Shown here: piece by piece, positions 14,693 to 22,773 of the stretch
Layout of the letters: every line of letters starts with the position of its first letter
Position numbering within the stretch: position 1 is the first letter of the stretch
Source of the DNA: an uncultured Eubacteriales bacterium
Lineage (GTDB): Bacteria; Bacillota; Clostridia; Oscillospirales; Acutalibacteraceae
Length of the DNA: 36,853 bases
Reading direction: 5' to 3'
NCBI GenBank assembly: GCA_934486915.1
Contig: CAKSRC010000010.1
Location: forward strand, 1 to 36,853
The notes under the pieces: generated by a model
Told to the model about the DNA's origin: nothing
The model's database searches: none
The model's input: the letters and a program-made list of their open reading frames with translations, nothing else
Translations under genes and position numbers: made by a program

Positions 14693-15319
14693 ATGGCAAG
14701 ATATACAGGTGCAGTATGCAGACTTTGCCGTAGAGAAGGTCAAAAGCTTTTCTTAAAAGGCGAAAGATGCTACACAAATAAATGTGCAATTCAAAGGAGA
14801 TCATATGCTCCTGGTCAACACGGCCAATCAAGAAAGAAACCTTCAGAGTACGGTTTACAGCTTAGAGCAAAGCAAATGACAAGACGTTACTATGGAGTAT
14901 TGGAAAGCCAATTTAGACATTACTATGAATTGGCAGAAAAAAGAGAAGGAAAAACCGGTGAGGCATTACTATCTATACTTGAATCAAGATTAGATAACGT
15001 TGTTTATCGCCTAGGCTGGGCTAACTCAAGAGCCGAAGCAAGACAACTTGTTGTTCATGGTCATTTCCAAATCAATGGTAAAAGGGTTGATATTCCTTCT
15101 TACCTAACAAAACCGGGCGAGGTTGTTTCTATTTGCGAAAAGAGCCGCTCAAATGCAAAAGTTAAGGCTATATTAGAAGCTAATTCTTCTAGACCTGTTC
15201 CAAAGTGGCTTGAGAAAAATAATGAATCTTTAGAAGCAAAAATCATAGCTGTCCCAACAAGAGAAGATATCGATCTTGCAGTTGAAGAAACATTAATCGT
15301 TGAGTTGTACTCCAAATAA
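14693..15319 (+). CDS. rpsD: 30S ribosomal protein S4, zinc form
   Basis: From the ATG after AGGAGGTG the product is 208 residues; upstream in-frame starts overlap rpsK. The N-terminus carries Cys-9, Cys-12, Cys-26 and Cys-31, a C+ zinc site. The S4 RNA-binding domain includes RLDNVVYRLGWANSRAEARQ and VVHGHFQINGKRVDIPS. S4 starts 30S assembly and, in E. coli and B. subtilis, represses its own mRNA. Location inside the alpha operon differs from B. subtilis, where rpsD is separate. Confidence 0.97.
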   Translation: MARYTGAVCRLCRREGQKLFLKGERCYTNKCAIQRRSYAPGQHGQSRKKPSEYGLQLRAKQMTRRYYGVLESQFRHYYELAEKREGKTGEALLSILESRLDNVVYRLGWANSRAEARQLVVHGHFQINGKRVDIPSYLTKPGEVVSICEKSRSNAKVKAILEANSSRPVPKWLEKNNESLEAKIIAVPTREDIDLAVEETLIVELYSK

Positions 15320-15348
15320 TGCTTTTTAATTAGCAGGATAAATATAAT

Positions 15349-15366
15349 GGTATTTGATAAAATACC
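15349..15366 (+). other. hairpin before the rpoA ribosome binding site
   Basis: GGTATTT (15349-15355) and AAATACC (15360-15366) form a 7-bp stem with a 4-base GATA loop, two bases before the AGGAGG (15368-15373) of rpoA. It could mark a processing site or tune rpoA translation; no T run follows, so it is not a terminator. Confidence 0.4.
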
Positions 15367-15380
15367 CAGGAGGACCGTGA

Positions 15381-16334
15381 ATGATAGAAATAGAAAAACC
15401 AAAAATAGAAATTGAAAGTCTTTCGGACGACGGAAAATACGGTAAATTTGTTGTGGAACCGCTTGAAAGAGGTTTTGGTAACACATTAGGCAACAGCCTA
15501 AGAAGAGTCCTTCTTTCATCATTACCGGGAGTTGCAGTAAAATCGATTCAAATCGATGGAGTATTGCATGAGTTTTCGACAATCCCGGGTGTTAAAGAGG
15601 ATGTAGCGGAAATTGTTTTGAATATGAAAGGTCTTATCGCAAAGCTAGAAGGCGATGAAGACAAGACATTAGAAATAGAAGCTATAGGACCATGTGTAGT
15701 TACAGCAGACTCAATCAAGAGAGACAGCGATGTAGAAATACTAAATCCTGATATGCACATAGCAACTTTAAGCGATGGTGCAGAGTTTCATATGTCTTTA
15801 ACCTTGGGTAAAGGAAGAGGATATATATCTGCTGAACGCAATAAAGAATTAATGGAAGAAAACGTAATTGGTATTTTGCCGATAGATTCCATATATACAC
15901 CGGTACTAAAAGTAAATTATAATGTAGAAAATACTCGTGTTGGTCAAATTACAGACTTTGATAAGTTATCTTTAGAAGTTTGGACCAACGGTGTAATTAC
16001 CGCTAGAGAAGCAGTATCACTTTCATCTAAGGTACTTATAGAACACTTAAATCTATTTGTTAATCTTTCAGACAAGGATTATGATACTGAAATTATGGTT
16101 GTTACTGACAACAAAAAGAATGAATCAGTACTAGGCATGACAATTGAAGAATTGGATTTATCAGTACGTTCATTCAATTGTTTAAAACGTGCCGGAATTA
16201 ATACAGTTGAGGATTTAATCACAAAGTCTGAAGAAGAAATGATGAAAGTCCGCAACTTAGGACGTAAATCTCTTGAAGAAGTTATACTTAAACTAAAAGA
16301 ATTAGGTTTTGATTTCCCAAGAGGAGAAGAATAA
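15381..16334 (+). CDS. rpoA: DNA-directed RNA polymerase subunit alpha
   Basis: The 317-residue alpha subunit has the dimerising N-terminal domain (FVVEPLERGFGNTLGNSLRR near residue 30, and NYNVENTRVGQ near 180) and the C-terminal domain with NCLKRAGINTVEDLITKSEE and RNLGRKSLEEV, which binds UP elements and activators. It assembles the beta and beta-prime subunits. Strong AGGAGG site, usual place between rpsD and rplQ. Confidence 0.98.
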   Translation: MIEIEKPKIEIESLSDDGKYGKFVVEPLERGFGNTLGNSLRRVLLSSLPGVAVKSIQIDGVLHEFSTIPGVKEDVAEIVLNMKGLIAKLEGDEDKTLEIEAIGPCVVTADSIKRDSDVEILNPDMHIATLSDGAEFHMSLTLGKGRGYISAERNKELMEENVIGILPIDSIYTPVLKVNYNVENTRVGQITDFDKLSLEVWTNGVITAREAVSLSSKVLIEHLNLFVNLSDKDYDTEIMVVTDNKKNESVLGMTIEELDLSVRSFNCLKRAGINTVEDLITKSEEEMMKVRNLGRKSLEEVILKLKELGFDFPRGEE

Positions 16335-16375
16335 AATCTTTGTATGACCAAAGTGTAAAGGAGTGAATATTTTCG

Positions 16376-16717
16376 ATGCCAGGAACAAGAAAGCTCGGAA
16401 GAGACACTGCTCATAGAACTGCTATGCTAAGAGCTATGGTTACTTTTCTATTAGAAAATGGAAAAATTGAAACCACAATATCTAGAGCTAAAGAAGTCCG
16501 TTCTTTAACTGAAAAGATGATAACATTAGCAAAGGAAAACAATTTACACAATAAGCGTATGGCTCTTGCTTTCATTACGAAAGAAGATGTTGTTAAAAAG
16601 CTATTTGATGAAATTGCTCCTAAATATGCTGATAGAAACGGTGGATATACTCGTATAAGTAAGTTAGGTCCCCGCCGTGGAGATGCAGCAGAAATGGCAA
16701 TCATTGAGCTAATATAA
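16376..16717 (+). CDS. rplQ: 50S ribosomal protein L17
   Basis: The 113-residue L17 starts with RKLGRDTAHRTAMLRAMVTF and ends GPRRGDAAEMAIIELI, both diagnostic; the length is that of the short bacterial form. It sits at the tunnel exit beside L22. It is the last gene of the superoperon and is followed by a terminator. Confidence 0.98.
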   Translation: MPGTRKLGRDTAHRTAMLRAMVTFLLENGKIETTISRAKEVRSLTEKMITLAKENNLHNKRMALAFITKEDVVKKLFDEIAPKYADRNGGYTRISKLGPRRGDAAEMAIIELI

Positions 16718-16728
16718 ATTAAACCAAC

Positions 16729-16770
16729 ACCCGGAACTCATTAATTTGAGAGCCGGGTATTGTTTTGTTT
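16729..16770 (+). terminator. terminator of the S10-spc-alpha superoperon
   Basis: ACCCGG (16729-16734) pairs with CCGGGT (16753-16758) and an inner CTC/GAG helix closes an 8-base AT-rich loop. The downstream run is ATTGTTTTGTTT, interrupted but T-rich. It lies 11 bases after the rplQ stop. Confidence 0.8.
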
Positions 16771-16842
16771 ATAGGTATTTAAATAATTAGCACATTATTA
16801 AAATACATGGATATGATATCCCGAATATACCAATAAATTTTG

Positions 16843-16871
16843 TTGTAACACATTTGGCGTGTTTTTAATAT
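16843..16871 (+). promoter_or_regulatory. candidate promoter of the 49-aa Cys-rich peptide gene
   Basis: TTGTAA (16843-16848) and TAATAT (16866-16871) are 17 bases apart, each matching four of six consensus bases. A sporulation sigma factor site cannot be excluded; I found no convincing match to one. Confidence 0.35.
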
Positions 16872-16905
16872 GATATATTGAACAACATAAAAGGAGGAAA
16901 ACAAT

Positions 16906-17055
16906 ATGTGTAACAATAATGGATTCTTTGGTGGTAATAACTGTACTTGGGTGATCGTTCTTATATTAATTCTATGCTGCTGCTGCGGCGGAAACGACAA
17001 CGGTAACAATGGTTGTGGCTGTGGCTGTAACAACAACAACGATTGCTGCTGCTAA
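16906..17055 (+). CDS. small Asn/Gly/Cys-rich membrane peptide, 49 aa
   Basis: An ATG 7 bases after AAGGAGG opens a 49-codon frame that ends just before a strong terminator, a convincing one-gene unit. The peptide has an Asn/Gly-rich head, a short hydrophobic stretch TWVIVLILIL (residues 14-23), then CCCCGG and a tail alternating Gly, Cys and Asn that ends CCC. It has twelve cysteines. The hydrophobic stretch is too short for a typical signal-anchor but could dip into a membrane. Its design, a Gly/Asn-rich mini-protein with one hydrophobic patch, recalls YjcZ-type sporulation peptides of Bacillus and similar clostridial peptides; this is resemblance only. Confidence 0.75.
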   Translation: MCNNNGFFGGNNCTWVIVLILILCCCCGGNDNGNNGCGCGCNNNNDCCC

Positions 17056-17073
17056 TTATTAGATTAATCTAAA

Positions 17074-17105
17074 AAAGCCCCCAACTTTATTAAGTTGGGG
17101 GCTTT
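17074..17105. terminator. bidirectional terminator
   Basis: A perfect 14-bp stem, AAAGCCCCCAACTT (17074-17087) with AAGTTGGGGGCTTT (17092-17105), has a TATT loop and A/T tracts on both sides. It serves the 49-aa peptide gene on the plus strand and the sortase operon on the minus strand, which converge here. Confidence 0.92.
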
Positions 17106-17137
17106 AAATTTAAGAGTTTGTTTTTAGTCTAAAAATT

Positions 17138-18019
17138 TTATTCAGCGTTTGAATCATTAGTATTAGATTCATGTTTTCTCTTTGTTACGGCATTTCTCCT
17201 TTGAATATAAAGAAAAATGCAAACACATAAGATTATGAGCCACAACAATATTATATAAATAAAATGGTACAATACATTGTTAGCATATAACACCACAAAA
17301 TCATATATAGATTTAGAAGTAATCCCAATTTTATCGATTTTATGTGAGGCGAACCCTGCAATTGGTATTGGTAACAGCATTAAAATACAAGCTGATATTG
17401 AATATATATAATTTCTTATAGCTATGTGCTTCCATCTATTAATTAAGAATAATACAGTGCCTAAGACTAATGTAAATACTGTTAAAACACTAAGTATTAC
17501 TATACATACCTTATTGAGTTTATATAAATAGGTGGATACTTGCTCTGCAAACGAAAAACCTATGTAATTAGAATAAACTGCAGCACAGCTTTTTTCTAAT
17601 GTCTGTATAGCTTTTTTAGTTTCGTCTGTCACAGTAATTCCCTTGGCATTAGCATAATCCATAAATGTGTTGTCAAGAGAGGACACTAACTCAGAAGTAT
17701 CTACTTTAGGCGGAGTGTTTGAATAAACATCAAGTATATATTTGTTTATATCATTTTCTAATGTTTTTTTAGGAATGATATTTTCAAATATATCACTGTC
17801 AAATCCACTCGCTGAACCTAAAGAAACAAACTCATTTTCAATTTCCTTGGAAATAGTTGTATAGTAACCGCTTGCGGCTATGTTTTTGAGTGCAAATTTA
17901 TAGTTAAAGACAGTATTATGCAATACTATAAGTATGGAAGATGAGAATAGGGATGCCGTAATAAGAAAAGAGAAAAGCAATGATATTATTTTTATCATAG
18001 TCGATTTTTTTCTATGCAT
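17138..18019 (-). CDS. four-helix membrane protein of the sortase operon
   Basis: The 293-residue product has a hydrophobic N-terminal helix (about 9-33), an extracytoplasmic-looking region of some 135 residues rich in Asp, Ser and Thr, then helices at about 170-193, 201-224 and 250-272, and a basic-to-acidic tail. I recognise no domain. It starts 2 bases after the sortase stop with its ribosome binding site (GGGAG) inside the sortase gene, so it belongs to the same operon. A role as partner of the sortase or its substrate is inferred from this linkage only. Confidence 0.85.
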   Translation of the reverse strand: MHRKKSTMIKIISLLFSFLITASLFSSSILIVLHNTVFNYKFALKNIAASGYYTTISKEIENEFVSLGSASGFDSDIFENIIPKKTLENDINKYILDVYSNTPPKVDTSELVSSLDNTFMDYANAKGITVTDETKKAIQTLEKSCAAVYSNYIGFSFAEQVSTYLYKLNKVCIVILSVLTVFTLVLGTVLFLINRWKHIAIRNYIYSISACILMLLPIPIAGFASHKIDKIGITSKSIYDFVVLYANNVLYHFIYIILLWLIILCVCIFLYIQRRNAVTKRKHESNTNDSNAE

Positions 18020-18021
18020 AT

Positions 18022-18708
18022 CTATTCTCCCTGCTGCGTATTAGAAATAATTTTCGGCCCGGATACATATTCTCCATACACGAAAAATCTATATTTTGTA
18101 AGACCCAGCATATCGAAGGGATAACAAGTATATAGAATTAAATTTTCTTTATCAGCTGCTAAGTTGTAAGCATCGCTGTAATCAGGCTCTACAACTCTTG
18201 TTTCTGTTACCTTGTAAACATATTTACCATAATTGGTTTTTATGTTAATTTTATCGCCGGCAGATACATCCTTTAAACCATTAAAAAATGTGTTATTATG
18301 TCCGGCCATAAGAATTGTTTTTCCATAGCCGGGTATAAAACTGCCGTTATATATTCCTACACCTTTGTTTAATTGATCAGTACCATCGCCAAAAAATACA
18401 TTGGCGGAGACTGATGTATTTTCTATATCGATATGAGCAAACATATCTCCATAGTTAGGGTATTCAATATCACTAAGATTAACAGTTTCGGGTGAACCCA
18501 CGTCATAATCATCTGAGATTAATGTTTTATACGATTGATTGTGATCGTAAGCTGTTTCCAAAAAAACCATATTACCAAATGAAAGTAAGGGTTTAATAAT
18601 TGGTGAAGCAGCTATGTATATTAACAAATAAGAAAAGATTGCGAATAATATAGGAACAATAAGAAAACTCTTTTTTTTAAGCACATGAAGTTTGCTTTTA
18701 TTATTCAT
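18022..18708 (-). CDS. sortase, class D-like
   Basis: A 228-residue membrane-anchored transpeptidase. An N-terminal helix (about 15-35) anchors the enzyme. The catalytic triad can be placed at His-137 (MAGHNNTFF), Cys-195 (LILYTCYPF) and Arg-207 (TKYRFFVYG). The phrases FFNGLKDVSAGD and YTCYPF are typical of class D sortases, although the usual Arg after the catalytic His is replaced by Asn. Sortases cleave a sorting motif in secreted proteins and join them to the cell wall. The start overlaps the upstream substrate gene by 8 bases, so the two are probably translated together. The nearest candidate substrate is that upstream gene. Confidence 0.93.
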   Translation of the reverse strand: MNNKSKLHVLKKKSFLIVPILFAIFSYLLIYIAASPIIKPLLSFGNMVFLETAYDHNQSYKTLISDDYDVGSPETVNLSDIEYPNYGDMFAHIDIENTSVSANVFFGDGTDQLNKGVGIYNGSFIPGYGKTILMAGHNNTFFNGLKDVSAGDKINIKTNYGKYVYKVTETRVVEPDYSDAYNLAADKENLILYTCYPFDMLGLTKYRFFVYGEYVSGPKIISNTQQGE

Positions 18709-19387
18709 GTTTGAATAATTTGTTGTTATAAATTACAGCTCCAGATGCTAATAATAGTAGTCCTATTACTGAAGAAATAATAGCTGCATTGGTTACATTT
18801 ACACCTAGGCCTGTAGTTTTGATTACATCACCTTGAGATGCTACATATGTATCAGATACATCAGCTGTATCAACAGTTTGTTTTTCACCATTATTAGCAA
18901 TTTTTTGAGGAGTACCGTCAACGGATGTTTTAAATACTACGTTTCCGGTAGAATCGGTAATAGTAACAGATTTGCCTTCACCAAAGGTAATTTTCAAGCC
19001 GGCTGATGAAGCTGCGTCTTGTGCTATTTTTTTAAGTGCGTTAACTGTTTCAGGAAAATTCTTTTGAAGGTCTGCAAAACTGGTTGCATTGGTTTTAAGA
19101 GTCTCAGTACGAGCTTTAACAATTTGTGAGTAGATTTCATCATACTGCTCTTTAGTCAATTTGTCACCATTAGCATTTAAGTAATTTTCTGCTTGGTTTA
19201 AATATTCTTGCGGGAGATATAAACGATTACCAGAGCTTGTGCCGAAACCGGAGTTTAAGCTAGATAAAACATCATCCTTAGTTATAACCACATCTTCGAC
19301 CGAACCCTGTCCTACATACGCGAAACAAGAAAATGCTGACATGCCTAAAATAACAAGTGAACAAAAAATAGAAACTAATTTTTTCAT
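18701..19387 (-). CDS. exported protein with C-terminal sorting-signal-like region, candidate sortase substrate
   Basis: The 228-residue product has a signal peptide (MKKLVSIFCSLVILGMSAFS, probable cut after CFA at residue 23). A helical region follows, with LYLPQEYLNQAENYLNANGD and LTKEQYDEIYSQI, then a beta-like part (KITFGEGKSVTITDSTGNVVF). The C-terminus has the order of a sorting signal: IKTTG at residues 189-193, a hydrophobic helix at about 200-220 and a tail NNKLFKHE. IKTTG departs from LPXTG, so a special recognition motif for the adjacent sortase is inferred. I chose the ATG at 19387, 9-10 bases after AAGGGG; an in-frame TTG farther up lies before that site. It is first in the three-gene operon. 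Confidence 0.85.
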   Translation of the reverse strand: MKKLVSIFCSLVILGMSAFSCFAYVGQGSVEDVVITKDDVLSSLNSGFGTSSGNRLYLPQEYLNQAENYLNANGDKLTKEQYDEIYSQIVKARTETLKTNATSFADLQKNFPETVNALKKIAQDAASSAGLKITFGEGKSVTITDSTGNVVFKTSVDGTPQKIANNGEKQTVDTADVSDTYVASQGDVIKTTGLGVNVTNAAIISSVIGLLLLASGAVIYNNKLFKHE

Positions 19388-19424
19388 GGAATATATTTCC
19401 CCTTTCAATATTTAGTATATCGAC

Positions 19425-19453
19425 ATTATAACACTTAAAATTTTATAAATCAA
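19425..19453 (-). promoter_or_regulatory. promoter of the sortase operon
   Basis: On the minus strand TTGATT (19448-19453) and TATAAT (19425-19430) are 17 bases apart, a good vegetative promoter 37 bases before the start codon of the substrate gene. Confidence 0.7.
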
Positions 19454-19526
19454 GTGTAAAATTAAAATATTTCAAATAAAAATATACATTAATTCTAATA
19501 TTGTATTATAATGTATGCACTATTTA

Positions 19527-19555
19527 TTGACTAAACTATAAGTTTGTGCTAATAT
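19527..19555 (+). promoter_or_regulatory. candidate promoter of the 1040-residue protein gene
   Basis: TTGACT (19527-19532) and TAATAT (19550-19555) are 17 bases apart, and TG at 19547-19548 gives an extended -10. A TATAAT at 19507-19512 has no good -35. The start codon lies about 70 bases downstream. Confidence 0.5.
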
Positions 19556-19627
19556 TTCTTGTAAAGAGATTGTAAGAATTTTATTATGAAATTAATGTAG
19601 TATATTTTGGGGTTTCGGGGGGATTGT

Positions 19628-22600
19628 ATGGGTTTATTTCAAAAAAAACATAGCATAGAAGATCTTAATAACATTACTCAAAAAGTCTTAGCGAGTAATA
19701 GCTATGATGCATTTAGTGCGGCTAGAGAAAATATATCTCCTAAGTTTGAAAAGTTGAAATTTCATGCTCCCAATAAGCGAATTACAAAAAGCAGTATCCA
19801 AAATCTTATATATGATTTGGATAGGCAAAAACAAGATGACTTGGAGAAAAAGAAGAAGGAACAAGAAAAACAGGAGCAAATTTGCACCAAAAAAGCCGAA
19901 GCGGGTCAACTTAAAAATGAAACACAAGGATATAAGTTGAATTTTATTAATGAAAAAAAACAATTGTCTAATGAACTTTTAGAAATGCGTAAGAATAGAG
20001 ATATTTTGGCAAAAGAAAAAATACCTAATTTGGAAAATAAATATAAAAAATTAGTAGATGGCCATAAGAGCATTCTAAATATAGGAAATATGTTTGGGGA
20101 TTCATCTAAAATATCTAAAAGTGCTATTAGTGAGCAAAAAAGGGAAATAGATGAGCAGCAGAATAAAAATTATTCTAATAATGATGGTAAGTATTACGAA
20201 GATCAATTTAAACTATTGGGAAATGTAAAGAGTCTTTACGACAGCATACAACAAAACAAGTATTTAAAACAATTACAAGAAATGGGAGAAGTTCCATGTG
20301 CGAAGATTCATGAAAGAAGACAAGCATTAAAAGCCGAAAACAGGCAACTTGATGAAAAGTTAAAAGAGCATTATTGGTTTTCCTCCAACAAAAAGAAGGA
20401 TCAAAAACAAAGGGAAAAAAATGATAAAATACTAAAGATATATGATGCCATGAATAATGATAAACGTGATGGCGGGAGTTTAATATGGCAAAATTTTGAA
20501 GATAATCAAACACTATATATATCTAATAAACGTCAAAATAAATCCTTTGTTAGTAAGGCGCTATCCGGTGAAACTATATCCCTTTGCTCAAAGGAAACAT
20601 TAGAAAAGGAAGAGGGGGACCTATTAAATTCTACATACTTTAAGGATAAAGCTTATAATGAAGAACGCAAGAGAATAATTGAAGAGTTTGAGAATGATTT
20701 TAAAAGTTTAGATGAACAAGATAAAAAAATAGGTGAAAAAGAAAAAGAAATCGAGGAAAAAAATAAAAAAATAAAAGAGTGCGATGGGATTATAAAACAA
20801 TTAGATGAAATAATTAATTATACCCCATCTATGGCAGTTAATGTGGCCAGTGCTCTTATAGATGGGACAAAAGGTTTTATGGATTTTATTTATAAAAAAA
20901 TAAGTCAAAATCCTATAATCCTTATTAAGAAAATTAAAAGCCAAAATGAATCAATATATAAAGAATTGTCTAGGCCTACAGTTAATATATATAAATATTT
21001 AGAGAAGCTTAAAGAAGGTAATGAAAAAAGATCCTCAAAGCAGGGAGGATTCTACGATTTTACCCAAATTGCCCAATATAAGGTGTTTTACGATAATTGT
21101 TTAAAGTGGCACAGTAGTGATTGTATCCAATATTATGAATATTTATATGGTGTTATGAACGTTGATAATCAGTGGGATAAATATATAGACGCTTATTATA
21201 ATGAAACTGATGACAAGAGTAAGGTATTAGATCTTAAAAATGATATGCTTATGTCTGCTCATATTGCAAGGACAACTGTTTCATATACAGAAAAGTGTAT
21301 GGATATGGGTGAGAGGTTGTGCCAAAAAATGTTGGCGCAAAGAGATGCTGATTTAGCAAGAGCATATAAGGAAATAAGTAAATCCATCAATAGTATATAT
21401 ATATATATTGGAGGCAATTCATCTAAAGAAATAAGCAGAAATGATAAGGATTATAATAACATTGATAAATTTAAAAAGTTAAAAATATCCAAAAAAGAAA
21501 AGACATTAAAGATTTATGATGAAAACTTAGGTTTAATATCCAATTTTAAGCGTTTAAGTACAAGTTTAAATGTTGACTTATATAATATCAACACTGCCTC
21601 ATTAGATAATTCTAAAAATGCCTGCAAAGCTCTTATTGACAATATTGGAGTTAAGCAAAAGCAGGCCCAGGAATTTGATGAAAAGTTAAGCGAACGAAAG
21701 ACTAAAATAGAAAAAGGGGCAAATGGTATTGGGAATTTTGCTGGAAATCAAGCAAATCAAAGTGGGGCTATGAAGGCCTTTGAATTACCGCAATTACCTA
21801 AAAGTAATTTAACTAAAGATAGCAAAGAAACTGATTATTTATTATACTGTTGTACTTATTTCAAAAGGATTATGGAAATAGATGAGGCAATAAGAAAGAA
21901 CTTCTCAAATAATAAGAAATTGTTTAAGAAAAACCCATATATTACTAAGATGTGGGTAGAGTCTATGAGAAAACAGGTTAATCACTTAAAAGAGTCAGCA
22001 GAGCTTAAACATAGCAAGTTTAAAAATTTTGGAAAAACTCAGCTATATGAAAACACTGAAAAACTATATTTACAGTCGACAAGAAAATTAAAAAAGTATA
22101 ATGATTATTTTAACGATATTGAGAGCGGCAAGTCTATATATAGAGATATTGATATTAGTATATTCTTTAGTGAAGCGTTTTGGACAGATCTAAGGGATGC
22201 CCTTAATGAGACAACTAATTTACTCCAGGAACTAGGCTTTGAGGGGCGTTATAAGGAAATTTTTAGAGATATTAGTTTTGCAAAGGTATTGAAGTATTCA
22301 GGGACCTTTATAAGGTTTTATAAATATTGGATAGATAATATTTCCCCTAGATTCTTAGACTTTAAATCGCTGCTTCAAGATGCAGTATATAAGGGCATAG
22401 ATGCGTTTAATGATGCAAGATCCAATCAAGAGAATCTTACTAAATCACTTGGACAGGGCAGGGAAGAGCTCGCAAAAGGGATTGATTTGATTTTATTCCC
22501 TGGATTTTTTGATAATACAAAGAGTTTAGCTAGCTTTGAATTAATTGTAGGTGCCCTTAAATCACGTGAAAAGGTTGCTAAGATTAAAGATTGCTTTTCG

Positions 22601-22750
22601 AGAATAGATAAGGCATTCAATGCAGCACAATATGAAACAAAAAGAAAATATGAAAAGCAAAAAGAAGATAATTTAAAGATGGACAAGATTTATAAACAAA
22701 AATCAGAGTTAATCAAGCAACTAAATGAACAAATAGCTAAAAATAAGTGA
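19628..22750 (+). CDS. large Lys-rich coiled-coil protein, 1040 aa, unknown
   Basis: I do not recognise this protein. It is cytosolic by appearance: no signal peptide and no membrane helix. Charged heptad-like stretches occur at about residues 60-145, 344-400 (EKEKEIEEKNKKIKECDGII) and 1000-1040, separated by less repetitive helical regions with many Tyr, Phe and Asn. A segment near 400-440 (MAVNVASALIDGTKGFMDFI) is more hydrophobic. No nucleotide-binding motif was seen, so it is not an SMC-type ATPase. The ATG at 19628 follows a G-rich site (GGGGGGAT). Base composition is visibly more AT-rich, with AAA and ATA codons, than the ribosomal genes, which may mean transfer or relaxed selection. 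It ends 23 bases before ispF and may be cotranscribed with it. Confidence 0.85.
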   Translation: MGLFQKKHSIEDLNNITQKVLASNSYDAFSAARENISPKFEKLKFHAPNKRITKSSIQNLIYDLDRQKQDDLEKKKKEQEKQEQICTKKAEAGQLKNETQGYKLNFINEKKQLSNELLEMRKNRDILAKEKIPNLENKYKKLVDGHKSILNIGNMFGDSSKISKSAISEQKREIDEQQNKNYSNNDGKYYEDQFKLLGNVKSLYDSIQQNKYLKQLQEMGEVPCAKIHERRQALKAENRQLDEKLKEHYWFSSNKKKDQKQREKNDKILKIYDAMNNDKRDGGSLIWQNFEDNQTLYISNKRQNKSFVSKALSGETISLCSKETLEKEEGDLLNSTYFKDKAYNEERKRIIEEFENDFKSLDEQDKKIGEKEKEIEEKNKKIKECDGIIKQLDEIINYTPSMAVNVASALIDGTKGFMDFIYKKISQNPIILIKKIKSQNESIYKELSRPTVNIYKYLEKLKEGNEKRSSKQGGFYDFTQIAQYKVFYDNCLKWHSSDCIQYYEYLYGVMNVDNQWDKYIDAYYNETDDKSKVLDLKNDMLMSAHIARTTVSYTEKCMDMGERLCQKMLAQRDADLARAYKEISKSINSIYIYIGGNSSKEISRNDKDYNNIDKFKKLKISKKEKTLKIYDENLGLISNFKRLSTSLNVDLYNINTASLDNSKNACKALIDNIGVKQKQAQEFDEKLSERKTKIEKGANGIGNFAGNQANQSGAMKAFELPQLPKSNLTKDSKETDYLLYCCTYFKRIMEIDEAIRKNFSNNKKLFKKNPYITKMWVESMRKQVNHLKESAELKHSKFKNFGKTQLYENTEKLYLQSTRKLKKYNDYFNDIESGKSIYRDIDISIFFSEAFWTDLRDALNETTNLLQELGFEGRYKEIFRDISFAKVLKYSGTFIRFYKYWIDNISPRFLDFKSLLQDAVYKGIDAFNDARSNQENLTKSLGQGREELAKGIDLILFPGFFDNTKSLASFELIVGALKSREKVAKIKDCFSRIDKAFNAAQYETKRKYEKQKEDNLKMDKIYKQKSELIKQLNEQIAKNK

Positions 22751-22773
22751 AATATTTAGAAAGGAATTTAACT

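Noticed and set aside
16809..16821. GGATATGATATCC dyad between rplQ and the 49-aa gene
   Set aside because: Short AT-rich dyads are expected by chance; it does not overlap the likely promoter.
21394..21412. TA dinucleotide run in the 1040-residue gene
   Set aside because: It encodes alternating Ile/Tyr in frame and is explained by low G+C; not a regulatory repeat.
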